64,000 bases of DNA from an uncultured Naasia sp. (GCA_913778905.1 CAJYYA010000016.1:124001-188000); one strand, 5' to 3'; shown: positions 27,044 through 36,136, counted from the first letter of the stretch. The notes: a model not told the origin generated them from the letters alone. A program made the numbers and translations.

Positions 27044-27080
27044 GAACGCCCGCCACGACCAGGGGTCGAAGCGGGCGTTC
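27044..27080 (-). terminator. Terminator-like hairpin after mmsB
   Basis: A perfect 10-bp inverted repeat (GAACGCCCGC / GCGGGCGTTC) with a 17-base loop lies 20 bases past the mmsB stop. No strong U-run is visible. It probably ends or stabilises the arabinose operon transcript. Confidence 0.6.
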
Positions 27081-27100
27081 CCGTCAGGACGCGTCGAGGA

Positions 27101-28351
27101 TCAACGACCGCCCGAGCGGCGCTTGTTGAAGACGTCGAAGGCGACGGCGAGCAGCAGCACGAGGCCCTTGACGGCCTGCTGCCAGTCGGAGCCGATGCCG
27201 AGGATCGACATACCGTTGTTCAACACACCGATGATGAATCCACCGATGATCGCGCCGGAGATCGTTCCGACACCACCCTGAACCGCGGCGCCACCGATGA
27301 ACGCGGCCGAGATGGCCTCGAGCTCGAAGCCCTCACCGGCCTGCGGGCCGGCGATGTTGAGGCGGGCGGTGAAGATGACGCCGGCGATGGCGGCGAGGAC
27401 GCCCATGTTGACGAACAGCCAGAAGTCGACCGAGCGGGTCTTGATACCGGACAGCTCGGCGGCGTGACGGTTGCCACCGATCGCGAAGACGTGGCGGCCG
27501 AAGACCGTGCGATTCGCGACCGTCGTGTAGATGAGGACCAGCACACCGAGGATGATCAGCGTGACCGGGATGCCCTTGGCGCCCGCGAGCGAGTAGGCGA
27601 GGAACGCGATACCGGCCGAGACCAGCACGAGCTTGCCGATGAAGAACCCGAGGGGCTCGACGTCCTGGCCGTACTTCTGGCGGCCGACGCGGGTGCGGAG
27701 CTGCTGGACGACGAGCCCGATGATCGCGAGCGCACCCGCGGCGAGGGTCACGAGGTCGAACGTGTTCGCCCCCTTGCCGATCGGTGCGAGTTCGATGAAG
27801 CCGTTACCGAGGGCGCGGTACGCGTCGGGGAACGAGCCGATGTTCGAGCTGCCGAGGACGATCAGGGCCGCACCTCGGAAGATGAGCATGCCCGCCAACG
27901 TCACGATGAATGCCGGGATCCCCACATACGCGATCCAGAAGCCCTGCCAGGCGCCGACGATGGCGCCGACGAGGAGCGACAGGAGGATGGCGATCCACCA
28001 CTCCATGCCCAGACGCACCGCGAACACACCGGAGATGGCGCCGACGAAGGCCGCGACCGATCCGACCGAGAGGTCGATGTGGCCGGCGACGATCACCAGA
28101 ACCATGCCGATGGCCAGAACGAGGATGTACCCGTTCTGGACGATCAGGTTCGAGATGTTCTGCGGGCGGAGCAGGATGCCGCCGGTCAGCACGCCGAACA
28201 GGGCGATGACGACGACGAGGGCGATGAAGATGCCGTTCTTGCCGAGGTCGGCGAGGACGTGCGAGAGCATCGCGGTGAAGCGGTTGGTGGGGGGACCGAT
28301 CTGCTCGGTGCCCGTGGGGCCGCCGCCGGGACGGATGTCGGTGTTGGTCAT
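27101..28351 (-). CDS. mmsB: Multiple-monosaccharide ABC transporter permease MmsB
   Basis: A 416-residue membrane subunit of the CUT2 (ribose/arabinose) class, close in pattern to MmsB/GguB: a long N-terminal tail, then NISNLIVQNGYILVLAIGMVLVIVAGHIDLSVGSV around residues 65-100 and GGNRHAAELSGIK in the cytoplasmic loop. About ten membrane helices. It acts with the MmsA ATPase (upstream, 32 bp away) and the ChvE-like receptor to import pentoses or hexoses. Unlike the CUT1 systems in this window, this importer has its own ATPase. Co-transcription with araD points to L-arabinose. Confidence 0.93.
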   Translation of the reverse strand: MTNTDIRPGGGPTGTEQIGPPTNRFTAMLSHVLADLGKNGIFIALVVVIALFGVLTGGILLRPQNISNLIVQNGYILVLAIGMVLVIVAGHIDLSVGSVAAFVGAISGVFAVRLGMEWWIAILLSLLVGAIVGAWQGFWIAYVGIPAFIVTLAGMLIFRGAALIVLGSSNIGSFPDAYRALGNGFIELAPIGKGANTFDLVTLAAGALAIIGLVVQQLRTRVGRQKYGQDVEPLGFFIGKLVLVSAGIAFLAYSLAGAKGIPVTLIILGVLVLIYTTVANRTVFGRHVFAIGGNRHAAELSGIKTRSVDFWLFVNMGVLAAIAGVIFTARLNIAGPQAGEGFELEAISAAFIGGAAVQGGVGTISGAIIGGFIIGVLNNGMSILGIGSDWQQAVKGLVLLLAVAFDVFNKRRSGGR

Positions 28352-28383
28352 GGTCTTGTCTCTAGTCCCTTGCTCGCCAGCCC

Positions 28384-29913
28384 TCAGCGGGGCGATTCCA
28401 TGGTCATGTACTTGATGAGGACCTCAGGGGAGGCCTCCTCGATGGGCACTTCACCCGTGATCCGCCCCTCGGAGAGGGCGTAGATGCGGTCGCAGATGCC
28501 GAGCAGCTCGGGGAGCTCGGAGGAGATGACGATGATGCCCTTCCCCTCGGCCGCGAGCTTGTTGATGATCGTGTAGATCTCGTACTTGGCGCCCACGTCG
28601 ATGCCGCGGGTCGGCTCGTCCAGGATCAGCACGTCGGGATCCGAGTAGATCCACTTGCTGAGGACGACCTTCTGCTGGTTGCCGCCCGAGAGCTTGCCCG
28701 TCTTGGCCAGCACGTTGGGGGCCTTGATGTTCATGCTCTTGCGGTACTCGTTGGCGACCTTGAACTCTTCGCCGTCGTTGATGAGACCGGCGGTCTCGAG
28801 CTTCTTCAAGGACGCCATCGAGATGTTGCGCTTGATGTCCTCGATGAGGTTGAGGCCGTAGTTCTTGCGGTCCTCCGTCACGTAGGCGAGGCCGTTGTCG
28901 ATGGCCTCCGTGACGTTGCGCATGCGGATCTCCTTGCCCTCCTTGAAGACCCGGCCGCTGACCTTCGCCCCGTAGGAGCGTCCGAAGAGGCTCATGGCGA
29001 ACTCGGTGCGGCCGGCGCCCATGAGGCCGGCGATGCCGACGATCTCGCCGCGGCGCACATTGAGGTTGACGTTGTCCACGACGACGCGGGTGGTGTCCTG
29101 CGGGTGGTAGGCGGTCCAGTCCTCGACGCGCAGGATCTCCTCGCCGAGGTTCGGCGTGTGGTCCGGGTAGCGATGCTCGAGGTCGCGGCCGACCATGTCC
29201 TTGATGATGCGGTCTTCCGTGATGGAGTCGCGATCCATCGTCTCGATCGTCTTGCCGTCGCGGATGACCGTGACCGAGTCCGAGATCTTCTTGATCTCGT
29301 TCAGCTTGTGGCTGATGATGATGCTCGTCATGCCCTCCGCCTTGAGGCTCATGATGAGCTCCAGCAGGTGGTCCGAGTCCTCGTCGTTGAGGGCTGCGGT
29401 CGGCTCGTCGAGGATGAGGAGCTTGACCTCTTTGGACAGGGCCTTGGCGATCTCGACGAGCTGCTGCTTGCCGACGCCGATGTCCATGATCTTGGTGGTG
29501 GCCTTCTCGCGGAGGCCGACGCGGGCGAGGAGCGCCTGCGCCTCGCGGTTGGTCTTCGCCCAGTCGATCAGGCCGAACGCGCCCTTGATCTCGTTGTTGA
29601 GGAAGATGTTCTCCGCGATGGAGAGGTAGGGGCTGAGAGCCAGCTCCTGGTGGATGATGACGATCCCCTTGGCCTCGCTGTCGCGGATGCTCGACAGCGC
29701 CAAGGTCTCGCCTTCGAAGACGATGTCGCCGGTGTAGGTGCCGTGCGGGTAGACCCCCGACAGGACCTTCATCAGGGTCGACTTGCCGGCGCCGTTCTCA
29801 CCGCAGATCGCGTGCACCTCGCCGCGCGCGACGTTGAGGTTGACGTTCTGCAGCGCTTTCACGCCGGGGAATTCCTTCGTGATGTCGCGCATCTCGAGGA
29901 TGTTGGAGGTCAT
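28384..29913 (-). CDS. mmsA: Multiple-monosaccharide ABC transporter ATP-binding protein MmsA
   Basis: A 509-residue protein with two fused ATPase domains, typical for CUT2 importers. The first half has Walker [10 protein letters not shown] and Walker [14 protein letters not shown]; the second half has the signature [15 protein letters not shown] and Walker [15 protein letters not shown]. It energises import by MmsB. A hairpin lies between it and the receptor gene upstream. The coding sequence uses more Lys and Ile than most neighbours, which is common for this conserved protein. Confidence 0.95.
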   Translation of the reverse strand: MTSNILEMRDITKEFPGVKALQNVNLNVARGEVHAICGENGAGKSTLMKVLSGVYPHGTYTGDIVFEGETLALSSIRDSEAKGIVIIHQELALSPYLSIAENIFLNNEIKGAFGLIDWAKTNREAQALLARVGLREKATTKIMDIGVGKQQLVEIAKALSKEVKLLILDEPTAALNDEDSDHLLELIMSLKAEGMTSIIISHKLNEIKKISDSVTVIRDGKTIETMDRDSITEDRIIKDMVGRDLEHRYPDHTPNLGEEILRVEDWTAYHPQDTTRVVVDNVNLNVRRGEIVGIAGLMGAGRTEFAMSLFGRSYGAKVSGRVFKEGKEIRMRNVTEAIDNGLAYVTEDRKNYGLNLIEDIKRNISMASLKKLETAGLINDGEEFKVANEYRKSMNIKAPNVLAKTGKLSGGNQQKVVLSKWIYSDPDVLILDEPTRGIDVGAKYEIYTIINKLAAEGKGIIVISSELPELLGICDRIYALSEGRITGEVPIEEASPEVLIKYMTMESPR

Positions 29914-29978
29914 CTCGCGCTTACCGCTTCCTACTGCCGGATGAGAGTTGGTGTTTCGGTGCCCGTGACCGGGCAGTG

Positions 29979-30013
29979 CCCGAGGGCGGACGCACGCGGC
30001 GCCCGCCCTCGGG
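29979..30013 (-). terminator. Hairpin between receptor gene and mmsA
   Basis: An 11-bp perfect inverted repeat (CCCGAGGGCGG / CCGCCCTCGGG) with a 13-base loop lies 18 bases past the receptor stop. As with many sugar operons, it probably allows more receptor mRNA than transporter mRNA. The function is inferred. Confidence 0.6.
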
Positions 30014-30030
30014 GTGTGACTGACGTGAGG

Positions 30031-31164
30031 TCAGCCGATCTCGCTCTGGGTGTAGTAACCCGAGTCGACCAGCGCCTTCGTGATGTTGTCCTTGGTCACG
30101 ATGACCGGGGACAGCAGGTACGAGGGGACGACCTTCTTGCCGTTGTTGTAGTCGGTCGTGTTGTTGACCTCGGGCTCCTCGCCGTTGAGAACGGCGACGG
30201 TCATCTTCACGGCCTCGGCGGCCAGGTCACGGGTGTCCTTGAAGATGGTGCCGTACTGCTCGCCGGCGTTGATGGCCTTGACGGAGTCGAGCTCCGCGTC
30301 CTGACCGGAGATGATCGGCCAGCCCTGACCGACCTGGTAGCCCGCGTCGGTCAGAGCGGAGATGATTCCGCGGCTGAGGCCGTCGTAGGGCGACAGGACG
30401 GCGTTGACCTTGCTGCCGTCGGAGTAGTTCGCGGTGAGGAGGTCCTCCATGCGAGCCTGGGCGTTCTCGAGCTTCCAGTCCTGCGTGGCGACGACCGTGA
30501 AGTCGGTCTGGCCGGACTTGACCTTCAGCACACCCTTGTCGATGTAGGGCTGGAGGACGCTCATCGCTCCGTTGAAGAAGAACGTGGCGTTGTTGTCGTC
30601 GGGCGAACCGGCGAACAGCTCGATGTTGAACGGACCGGCGGGGGCGCCGCTGGTGGCCTTGCCATCGAGGTCGGTCAGGCCGAGGCCGTTGAGCAGGGTG
30701 TAGGCCTGCTGCTGGCCGACGAGGAAGTTGTCGAACGTCGCGTAGTAGTCGACGGCGTCGGTGCCGGTCAGCAGACGGTCGTAGGCGATGATCGCGATGT
30801 CCTGGCTCTTGGCCTCTTCCAGGACGGTGGTCATGGCGGAGGCGTCCTTCGCCGCGACGACCAGGGCGACGGCGCCCTTGGTGATCATGTTCTCGATCTG
30901 GCTGATCTGCTTGGGGATGTCATCCTCTGCGTACTGCAGGTCGACCTGGAAGCCCTCGGCCTCGAGCTGGTCCTTGACGTTCTTGCCGTCAGCGATCCAG
31001 CGCTCGGAGGACTGGGTGGGCATCGCGACGCCGACGAGCTTGCCGCCGCCGACGTTGCTGGCGCCGCTCTCACCCGCACCGGTGTCGCCACCGGCGGAGC
31101 AGGCTGCGAGCGACATCATGAGCGCGCCGCTGGCGATGAGGGCTACAAAAGCCTTCTTCTTCAC
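30031..31164 (-). CDS. chvE: Multiple-monosaccharide-binding lipoprotein (ChvE-like)
   Basis: A 377-residue receptor of the periplasmic-binding type I fold. The GTG at 31164 is preceded by AAGGAA at good spacing and gives a short lipoprotein signal ([12 protein letters not shown]..., LAAC with Cys22). Mature segments match ChvE/MmsE proteins: [55 protein letters not shown] and [27 protein letters not shown]. It feeds MmsA/MmsB. It lies 160 bp downstream of araD on the same strand. Confidence 0.92.
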   Translation of the reverse strand: MKKKAFVALIASGALMMSLAACSAGGDTGAGESGASNVGGGKLVGVAMPTQSSERWIADGKNVKDQLEAEGFQVDLQYAEDDIPKQISQIENMITKGAVALVVAAKDASAMTTVLEEAKSQDIAIIAYDRLLTGTDAVDYYATFDNFLVGQQQAYTLLNGLGLTDLDGKATSGAPAGPFNIELFAGSPDDNNATFFFNGAMSVLQPYIDKGVLKVKSGQTDFTVVATQDWKLENAQARMEDLLTANYSDGSKVNAVLSPYDGLSRGIISALTDAGYQVGQGWPIISGQDAELDSVKAINAGEQYGTIFKDTRDLAAEAVKMTVAVLNGEEPEVNNTTDYNNGKKVVPSYLLSPVIVTKDNITKALVDSGYYTQSEIG

Positions 31165-31324
31165 TGTGATTCCTTCCATCTGTGTGCTTGGGACGCCGTT
31201 GTCTTGACAGCTTCCTCAGGGGTTCCGGGCCCAAGGGCCTGGTCTTTCCGCGATCTCGAGTCCGACCGGGTGGTCTCGCCGTCGAGCGCGGGGGTTCAGG
31301 GGTGCGCAGCCCGCTTGCGTGATC

Positions 31325-32068
31325 TCACGAGATCTCCGCGAGCCGGGTGCGGGTGTCGGCCGGATCGAAGCGAGCGTCCGCGGCCTGGCCGTAGACGTTC
31401 TGATACCGGTCGAACAACGAGTCGATGGCCTCCTGCGGGATGGCGTTCGGCTCGCCGAGCTGACGGGCGATGTGCACGGTGCGCGCGACGTCCTCGACCA
31501 TGACGGCGGCCTTGACCGCGTCCTTCGCATCGCTGCCGATCGTGAACGGGCCGTGGTTCCGCATGAGCACCGCTCGGGAGCGATGTCCGGTGAGGGTCTC
31601 GACGATGCCGCGGCCGATGGAGTCGTCGCCGATGACCGCGAAGGGACCGACGGGGATCTCGCCGCCGAACTCGTCGGCCATGGCGGTGATGACGCAGGGG
31701 ATCGACTCGCCACGCGCGGCCCAGGCGACCGCATACGTCGAATGGGTGTGGACGACACCGCCGACCTCGGGCATGTGCCTGTACACGTATGCATGCGCTG
31801 CCGTGTCACTCGACGGAGCGTTCTCGCTGCCCGGCGTTCCCGGCACCACGTTGCCGTCGAGGTCGCACAGGATCATGTTCGACGGCGCCAAGTCGTCGTA
31901 GCTGACGCCGCTCGGCTTGATGACGAACAGATCGGCGCCGGGGACTCGACCGGAGACGTTGCCGCCGGTCCACACGACCAAGCCGTAGCGGGTGAGCTCG
32001 GAATGGAGCTTGGCGACGTCGTCGCGGGTCCGGGCGATGTGCACCTCGACCTCGGGAGTGAAGCTCAC
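31325..32068 (-). CDS. araD: L-ribulose-5-phosphate 4-epimerase
   Basis: A 247-residue class II aldolase-fold enzyme that converts L-ribulose 5-phosphate to D-xylulose 5-phosphate. Visible features: GGNVSGR (phosphate loop), KPSGV, the zinc ligands in VVHTHSTYAVAWAA, and RNHGPF. A late GQAADARFDPADTR fits AraD. The GTG start is overlapped by the stop of an 18-codon ORF (GTGA), and GAGGTGG lies just upstream. It heads the arabinose transport operon, under the operator at 32167. araA and araB are not in this window. Confidence 0.93.
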   Translation of the reverse strand: MSFTPEVEVHIARTRDDVAKLHSELTRYGLVVWTGGNVSGRVPGADLFVIKPSGVSYDDLAPSNMILCDLDGNVVPGTPGSENAPSSDTAAHAYVYRHMPEVGGVVHTHSTYAVAWAARGESIPCVITAMADEFGGEIPVGPFAVIGDDSIGRGIVETLTGHRSRAVLMRNHGPFTIGSDAKDAVKAAVMVEDVARTVHIARQLGEPNAIPQEAIDSLFDRYQNVYGQAADARFDPADTRTRLAEIS

Positions 32069-32121
32069 GCTGCCACCTCGCGGGTGGCGCGGAGGGCGTT
32101 GGCGCCCATCGCTGCACTCAT
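32065..32121 (-). CDS. 18-codon leader ORF coupled to araD
   Basis: A short ORF encodes MSAAMGANALRATREVAA. It has an upstream GACGGAG ribosome site, lies downstream of the araD promoter and operator, and its TGA overlaps the araD GTG. This arrangement suggests translational coupling, with the ribosome terminating on the leader and restarting on araD. It could also be the remnant of an upstream gene lost by deletion. It has no run of a single regulatory codon. Not recognised as a family. Confidence 0.5.
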   Translation of the reverse strand: MSAAMGANALRATREVAA

Positions 32122-32166
32122 GTCGACTCCGTCGTCTTCTAGCTGGTCGTTCGAATGTGAACGTTC

Positions 32167-32182
32167 GTGTGAACGGTCACAC
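32167..32182. promoter_or_regulatory. LacI-type operator for arabinose operon
   Basis: GTGTGAACGGTCACAC has perfect 6-bp arms. It lies 12 bp downstream of the araD -10 element, so a bound repressor would block the polymerase. The same TGTGA...TCACA pattern occurs at 33365-33380 in front of the regulator gene. Confidence 0.8.
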
Positions 32183-32193
32183 GGCCTGGAGTG

Positions 32194-32224
32194 ATGTTAC
32201 GCCCATGTTGCGGGAGCTTGTCAA
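32194..32224 (-). promoter_or_regulatory. araD operon promoter
   Basis: On the minus strand TTGACA (32219-32224) is followed by a 19-base spacer and TAACAT (32194-32199). The -35 is consensus; the spacer is slightly long. The operator at 32167 covers the expected start region. Confidence 0.6.
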
Positions 32225-32297
32225 CGTGGAATTGTGTCGGTTCGGTAACGGCGTCGAGATCGCCGTGTTCATGGGGATCTCGACCGCTGGACGGTGC

Positions 32298-33344
32298 TCA
32301 GAAGGCGGGTCTGGCCGTCGAAGAACGCACGAGGAGCGTCGGTTCGATGGCGGGGAGGTCCGCATCGCGACCCTCCAACTGCGCGAAGAGCAGCGCGACG
32401 CAGCGGCGGCCGATCTCCGCGAAGTCCTGACGGATCGTGGTCAGGGGCGGCGCGAAATGTGCCGCTTCGGGTATGTCGTCGAAGCCCACGATGCTGATGT
32501 CTCGCGGACAGTCCAACCCCGCCTCGCGCACGGCATGAAGCAGCCCGAGCGCCATCTGGTCGTTGGACGAGAAGATCGCGGTGAAGTCCCGGAAGCGCAG
32601 CAGCTCGCGGCCGGCGCGATAGCCGAAGTCCGCGGTCCAGTCGCCGAGGATGGGAGCCGTCGTGGGAACGTCGTTGTCGGACATCTCGGCGAGGAACCCG
32701 CGCATGCGGGCCTCCGCCTCGATCCAGTCCTGCGGGCCGGCGAGGTGGTAGATGCTGCGATGCCCCAGCTCGATCAGGTGTCTCGTGACGAGCCGGGCCC
32801 CCGCGACCTGGTCGATGGACAGCGCATGCGATCCCGCCTCCCCGGTCGACTGCAACGTGACGTAGGGAACGCGGAGCGACAGGCGCTCGATGGCCGTGAG
32901 CACCCGGACCTGGGGGGCGATGATGACGAGCCCCTCCACCGCCTGATCGGCGAGGTGGTCGAGCGCCTGCACGATCGAGGCGTCGTCGGTGGCGGTCAGG
33001 TTCTTGGTGACGACGGAGTAGCCCGACTCCTGCGCGGCCTCCTCGATCGCACGAATGCTGGTGGCGGGGCCGTAGTGATGACGGTTGGAGGTCAGGATCC
33101 CGAACGTCTTCGACCGGCTGGTGACAAGCATGCGAGCTGCACGGTTGGGCCGGTATTGCAGCTGCTCCATGGCATCCAGGACACGCTGCTTCGTCTCCGG
33201 CCGGATGCTCGGGTGGTCGTTGACCACCCGAGAGACCGTCTGATACGAGACGCCGGCGACTCGGGCCACATCGCGGATGCTCGCCGCGCGTCCGGGAGGC
33301 AGCTCGAACGGGGTCGCGTCCCCACCCGTGTCGTCGTCAGCCAC
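32298..33344 (-). CDS. LacI-family regulator of the arabinose operon
   Basis: A 348-residue repressor. After about 20 N-terminal residues comes the helix-turn-helix (SIRDVARVAGVSYQTVSRVV), hinge (RPNRAARMLVTSRSKTFGIL) and effector domain (IFSSNDQMALGLLHAVREAG, SIVGFDDIPEAAHFAPPLTT). The GTG at 33344 has a GAGGG-like ribosome site. It is encoded upstream of araD on the same strand, with its own operator-like site at 33365 and a matching site before araD. It likely represses pentose uptake and araD. Confidence 0.93.
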   Translation of the reverse strand: MADDDTGGDATPFELPPGRAASIRDVARVAGVSYQTVSRVVNDHPSIRPETKQRVLDAMEQLQYRPNRAARMLVTSRSKTFGILTSNRHHYGPATSIRAIEEAAQESGYSVVTKNLTATDDASIVQALDHLADQAVEGLVIIAPQVRVLTAIERLSLRVPYVTLQSTGEAGSHALSIDQVAGARLVTRHLIELGHRSIYHLAGPQDWIEAEARMRGFLAEMSDNDVPTTAPILGDWTADFGYRAGRELLRFRDFTAIFSSNDQMALGLLHAVREAGLDCPRDISIVGFDDIPEAAHFAPPLTTIRQDFAEIGRRCVALLFAQLEGRDADLPAIEPTLLVRSSTARPAF

Positions 33345-33364
33345 CGCAGCACCCTCGTCGTCGA

Positions 33365-33380
33365 ATGTGAACAGTCACAT
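33365..33380. promoter_or_regulatory. LacI-type operator before the regulator gene
   Basis: ATGTGAACAGTCACAT has perfect 6-bp arms and matches the araD operator at 32167-32182. It lies 21 bp upstream of the regulator's start codon, downstream of a GATAAT -10-like element (33394-33399), consistent with autoregulation. Confidence 0.75.
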
Positions 33381-33404
33381 GACTGCGAGGGACATTATCC
33401 ACCA

Positions 33405-33438
33405 CCCGATGTGACAGGGGCGCTTCTGTCACATCGGG
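33405..33438. promoter_or_regulatory. Large inverted repeat: metB terminator and/or operator
   Basis: Perfect 13-bp arms CCCGATGTGACAG / CTGTCACATCGGG flank an 8-base loop. It starts ten bases after the metB stop, so it could form a terminator hairpin without a U-run. Each arm also carries the TGTGA/TCACA half-site of the adjacent regulator's operators, so it may be a wide-spaced binding site. Confidence 0.6.
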
Positions 33439-33447
33439 GGCGAGGAG

Positions 33448-34617
33448 TCAGCGCGGCAGTGCCTGCTCGAGGTCGGCGATGAGGTCGGCGACCTCTTCGA
33501 TACCCACCGAGAGGCGCACGATGGCGGGCGACACCTCGAGCGGCGTCCCCTTGACGGACGCGTGCGTCATCTCCGCCGGGAGTCCGATGAGCGATTCGAC
33601 ACCACCGAGCGACTCGGCGAGCTGGAAGAGCTCGGTCCGCTCGACGAACGCCTTCGCGGCATCCGCACCGCCGCGCAGTTCGATGGAGAGCATGCCGCCG
33701 AACGCGGACATCTGACGGGCGGCGATGTCGTGCCCCGGGTGATCGGCGAGGCCCGGGTAGTGCACCGCGACGACCTCGGGATGTCCGACGAAGTGCTCGG
33801 CCACCGCCTGAGCGCTCCTCGAGTGACGCTCCATCCGGATGGCGAGCGTCTTGATGCCGCGGACCGTGAGCCACGCCTCCATGGGAGCCAGGATCGCACC
33901 CGCCGCGAACTGGATGAACTTCACCTTGTCGGCGAGCTCGTCGTCGCTCGTCAGGACCGCGCCGCCCAGGGCGTCCGAGTGACCGCCGATGTACTTCGTA
34001 GTCGAGTGCACGACCACGTCGGCGCCGAGTTCGAGGGGCTGCTGAAGGGCGGGCGACGCGAACGTGTTGTCGACGACGACCGTCGCTCCCGCCTCGTGCC
34101 CGATCGCGGCGAGCGCGGCGACATCGGTGATCTTCATGAGCGGGTTGCTCGGAGTCTCGACCCAGAGCACCTTGGTGTTCGGGCGGATGGCCGCACGCAC
34201 GGCATCCTCGTCCGCCATCTCGACGGTCGTCAGTTCGATGCCGTTCGGGACATGGATCCGGTTGATCAGGCGGTGCGTCCCGCCGTAGACGTCGTTGCCG
34301 AGCACGATGTGGTCGCCCGCCGACAGCGTCGAACGCAGCAGCGCGTCCTCTGCAGCGAGCCCCGAGGAGAAGGCCACACCGTGCTTGGCCCTCTCGAGGG
34401 ATGCCAACAGGGTTTCGAGCGACGCGCGGGTCGGATTGCCGCTGCGGCCGTACTCGTATCCGCCGCGGAGACCGCCGACCCCGTCCTGCACGAACGTGGA
34501 GGTCTGGTAGATGGGCGGGATGATCGCGCCCGTGGTCGGGTCGAATTCCTGACCGGCACGGATGGCGCGGGTGGCGAAGCCGTACTTCGAGTCGTCGGAG
34601 GAGGTGTGCGAGGTCAT
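33448..34617 (-). CDS. metB: Cystathionine gamma-synthase / gamma-lyase family enzyme
   Basis: A 389-residue PLP enzyme of the Cys/Met metabolism family. Seen: YQTSTFVQ, GYEYGRSGNPTR, the PLP lysine in HSTTKYIGGHSD (Lys208), and the C-terminal SLGGVESLIGLPAEMTHAS plus RLSVGIEEVADLIADL. Such proteins are annotated as cystathionine gamma-synthase, but the gamma-lyase reaction is hard to exclude by sequence. Pairing with cystathionine beta-synthase just upstream (54 bp) favours reverse transsulfuration, in which cystathionine is cleaved to cysteine. The polycysteine leader ahead of the operon supports that reading. Confidence 0.93.
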   Translation of the reverse strand: MTSHTSSDDSKYGFATRAIRAGQEFDPTTGAIIPPIYQTSTFVQDGVGGLRGGYEYGRSGNPTRASLETLLASLERAKHGVAFSSGLAAEDALLRSTLSAGDHIVLGNDVYGGTHRLINRIHVPNGIELTTVEMADEDAVRAAIRPNTKVLWVETPSNPLMKITDVAALAAIGHEAGATVVVDNTFASPALQQPLELGADVVVHSTTKYIGGHSDALGGAVLTSDDELADKVKFIQFAAGAILAPMEAWLTVRGIKTLAIRMERHSRSAQAVAEHFVGHPEVVAVHYPGLADHPGHDIAARQMSAFGGMLSIELRGGADAAKAFVERTELFQLAESLGGVESLIGLPAEMTHASVKGTPLEVSPAIVRLSVGIEEVADLIADLEQALPR

Positions 34618-34671
34618 GACGGAGCCTTTCGAGGGGTCGCCGGACGCGGCGACGGGAGAAGTGGGGTCGGC

Positions 34672-36036
34672 TCAGGCCGAGAGGAACGCGAGGAGATCGG
34701 AGCGCGTCAGCACCGCGACCGGCTTGCCGTTGTCGGCCACGAGCAACGCGTCGCTCTCGGCGAGCGCCGTCCGCGCGGTCGAGACGGGCTCGCGCAGGCC
34801 GATGAGGGGCAGGTTCGGCGACATGAAAGGCCGAACCGGATCGTCGAGCGACGCATTCCCGGTGAACACGTGCTCGAGAAGGGATCGCTCGCTCACGGCG
34901 CCCAGGACTTCACCCATGACGACCGGCGGTTCGGCGCCGAGGACGAGCAGTTGGGACACGTCGAAGCGCTGCATCAGGGCGACGGCCTCGCGGATCGTGT
35001 CGTGCGGGCGCACGTGGAGCAGTCCCGGCAGGTCCGCCGACCGACGCGCCAGCGCATCCTCCACCGAGGCTTCGTCACCGCCGGCCGCGAAACCGTAGGA
35101 GCGCATCCATTTGTCGCTGAAGATCTTGCCGAGGTATCCGCGACCGCCGTCGGGCAGGAGCACCACGACGACCGCGTCGTCGGGCAGCTCGCGGGCCAGT
35201 TCGAGGGCGGCCGCGACGGCCATGCCGCTCGACCCCCCGACCAACAGGCCCTCTTCGCGGGCGAGCCGGAGCGTCATGTCGAAGGAGGCATGGTCGCTGA
35301 CCGGGATGATGCGGTCGACGACACCCGGGTCGTACGCCGAGGGCCAGAAGTCCTCGCCGACCCCCTCGACGAGGTAGGGACGCCCCGATCCGCCGGAGTA
35401 CACCGACCCTTCGGGATCCGCGCCGACGATCTGCACCGCGCCGCCCGCGACCTCGCGGAGGTAGCGGCCGGTGCCGGTGATCGTGCCGCCTGTGCCGACA
35501 CCGGCGACGAAGTGGGTGAGCCGCCCGTCGGTGTCGCTCCAGATCTCAGGACCCGTCGTCTCGTAGTGCGAGCGCGGCCCGTTGGGGTTGGAGTACTGGT
35601 CCGGCTTGAACGCCCCGGGGATCTCGCGTGCCAGGCGATCCGAGACGGAGTAGTAGGACTCGGGGCTGTCCGGTGCGACGTTCGTCGGCGTCACGACGAT
35701 CTCGGCCCCGTAAGCGGTGAGGACGTTGCGCTTGTCCTCGCCGACTTTGTCGGGCAGGACGAAGACGCAACGGTAACCGCGCTGCTGCGCAACCAGCGCA
35801 AGGCCGACACCGGTGTTGCCCGAGGTGGGTTCGACGATCGTGCCGCCCGGCTTCAGCTTCCCGTCGCGCTCGGCGGCGTCGATGATGTTGACCGCGATAC
35901 GGTCCTTCGACGATCCACCGGGGTTGAGGTACTCGACCTTGACGAGGACGGTGGCGCCGATGCCCTCGGTCACCTTGCTGAGCTTGACGAGAGGGGTGCC
36001 GCCGATGAGGTCGAGCACGGATTCCGCGTACTTCAT
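34672..36036 (-). CDS. Cystathionine beta-synthase
   Basis: A 454-residue PLP enzyme that joins serine and homocysteine to cystathionine. The catalytic domain shows NPGGSSKDR (PLP lysine Lys44), TSGNTG (71-76) and GVGTGGTITGTGRYL. The C-terminal part, from about residue 330, has two CBS domains (LLHVRPHDTIREAVALMQRFDVSQLLVL and PVSTARTALAESDALLVAD). The ATG at 36036 follows GAAGG. It is the first structural gene after a 64-base leader that begins downstream of the polycysteine ORF at 36101. Confidence 0.95.
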   Translation of the reverse strand: MKYAESVLDLIGGTPLVKLSKVTEGIGATVLVKVEYLNPGGSSKDRIAVNIIDAAERDGKLKPGGTIVEPTSGNTGVGLALVAQQRGYRCVFVLPDKVGEDKRNVLTAYGAEIVVTPTNVAPDSPESYYSVSDRLAREIPGAFKPDQYSNPNGPRSHYETTGPEIWSDTDGRLTHFVAGVGTGGTITGTGRYLREVAGGAVQIVGADPEGSVYSGGSGRPYLVEGVGEDFWPSAYDPGVVDRIIPVSDHASFDMTLRLAREEGLLVGGSSGMAVAAALELARELPDDAVVVVLLPDGGRGYLGKIFSDKWMRSYGFAAGGDEASVEDALARRSADLPGLLHVRPHDTIREAVALMQRFDVSQLLVLGAEPPVVMGEVLGAVSERSLLEHVFTGNASLDDPVRPFMSPNLPLIGLREPVSTARTALAESDALLVADNGKPVAVLTRSDLLAFLSA

Positions 36037-36061
36037 GCGAAGACCTTCGTGTGTGGAGCAA

Positions 36062-36077
36062 CGCGCCTCCGGGCGCG
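36062..36077 (-). promoter_or_regulatory. Hairpin in cystathionine beta-synthase leader
   Basis: A perfect 6-bp stem CGCGCC / GGCGCG with a 4-base loop, which on the RNA strand contains GGAGG. It lies between the polycysteine ORF stop and the enzyme's start, so it is a candidate part of the attenuation switch. Confidence 0.5.
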
Positions 36078-36100
36078 GCTCGATGTGAGAGTGGTGGGGG

Positions 36101-36136
36101 TCAGGCGCAGAGCTGACAACAACACGTCACGGACAC
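36101..36136 (-). CDS. Polycysteine leader peptide (candidate cysteine attenuator uORF)
   Basis: An 11-residue ORF encodes MSVTCCCQLCA: three consecutive Cys codons (TGT TGT TGT) and a fourth two codons later. It starts with GTG exactly seven bases after a TACAGT -10 element, so it is probably translated from a leaderless mRNA. It ends 64 bases before the cystathionine beta-synthase ATG. Leaderless polycysteine uORFs that act as cysteine-responsive attenuators of sulfur genes are known in mycobacteria; placement before a cysteine-forming operon fits that class. Stalling on Cys codons under low cysteine is inferred. Confidence 0.75.
   Translation of the reverse strand: MSVTCCCQLCA

Noticed and set aside
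29104-31503. 799-codon open frame antisense to mmsA and chvE
   Set aside because: Shadow frame with low-complexity composition over two conserved genes.
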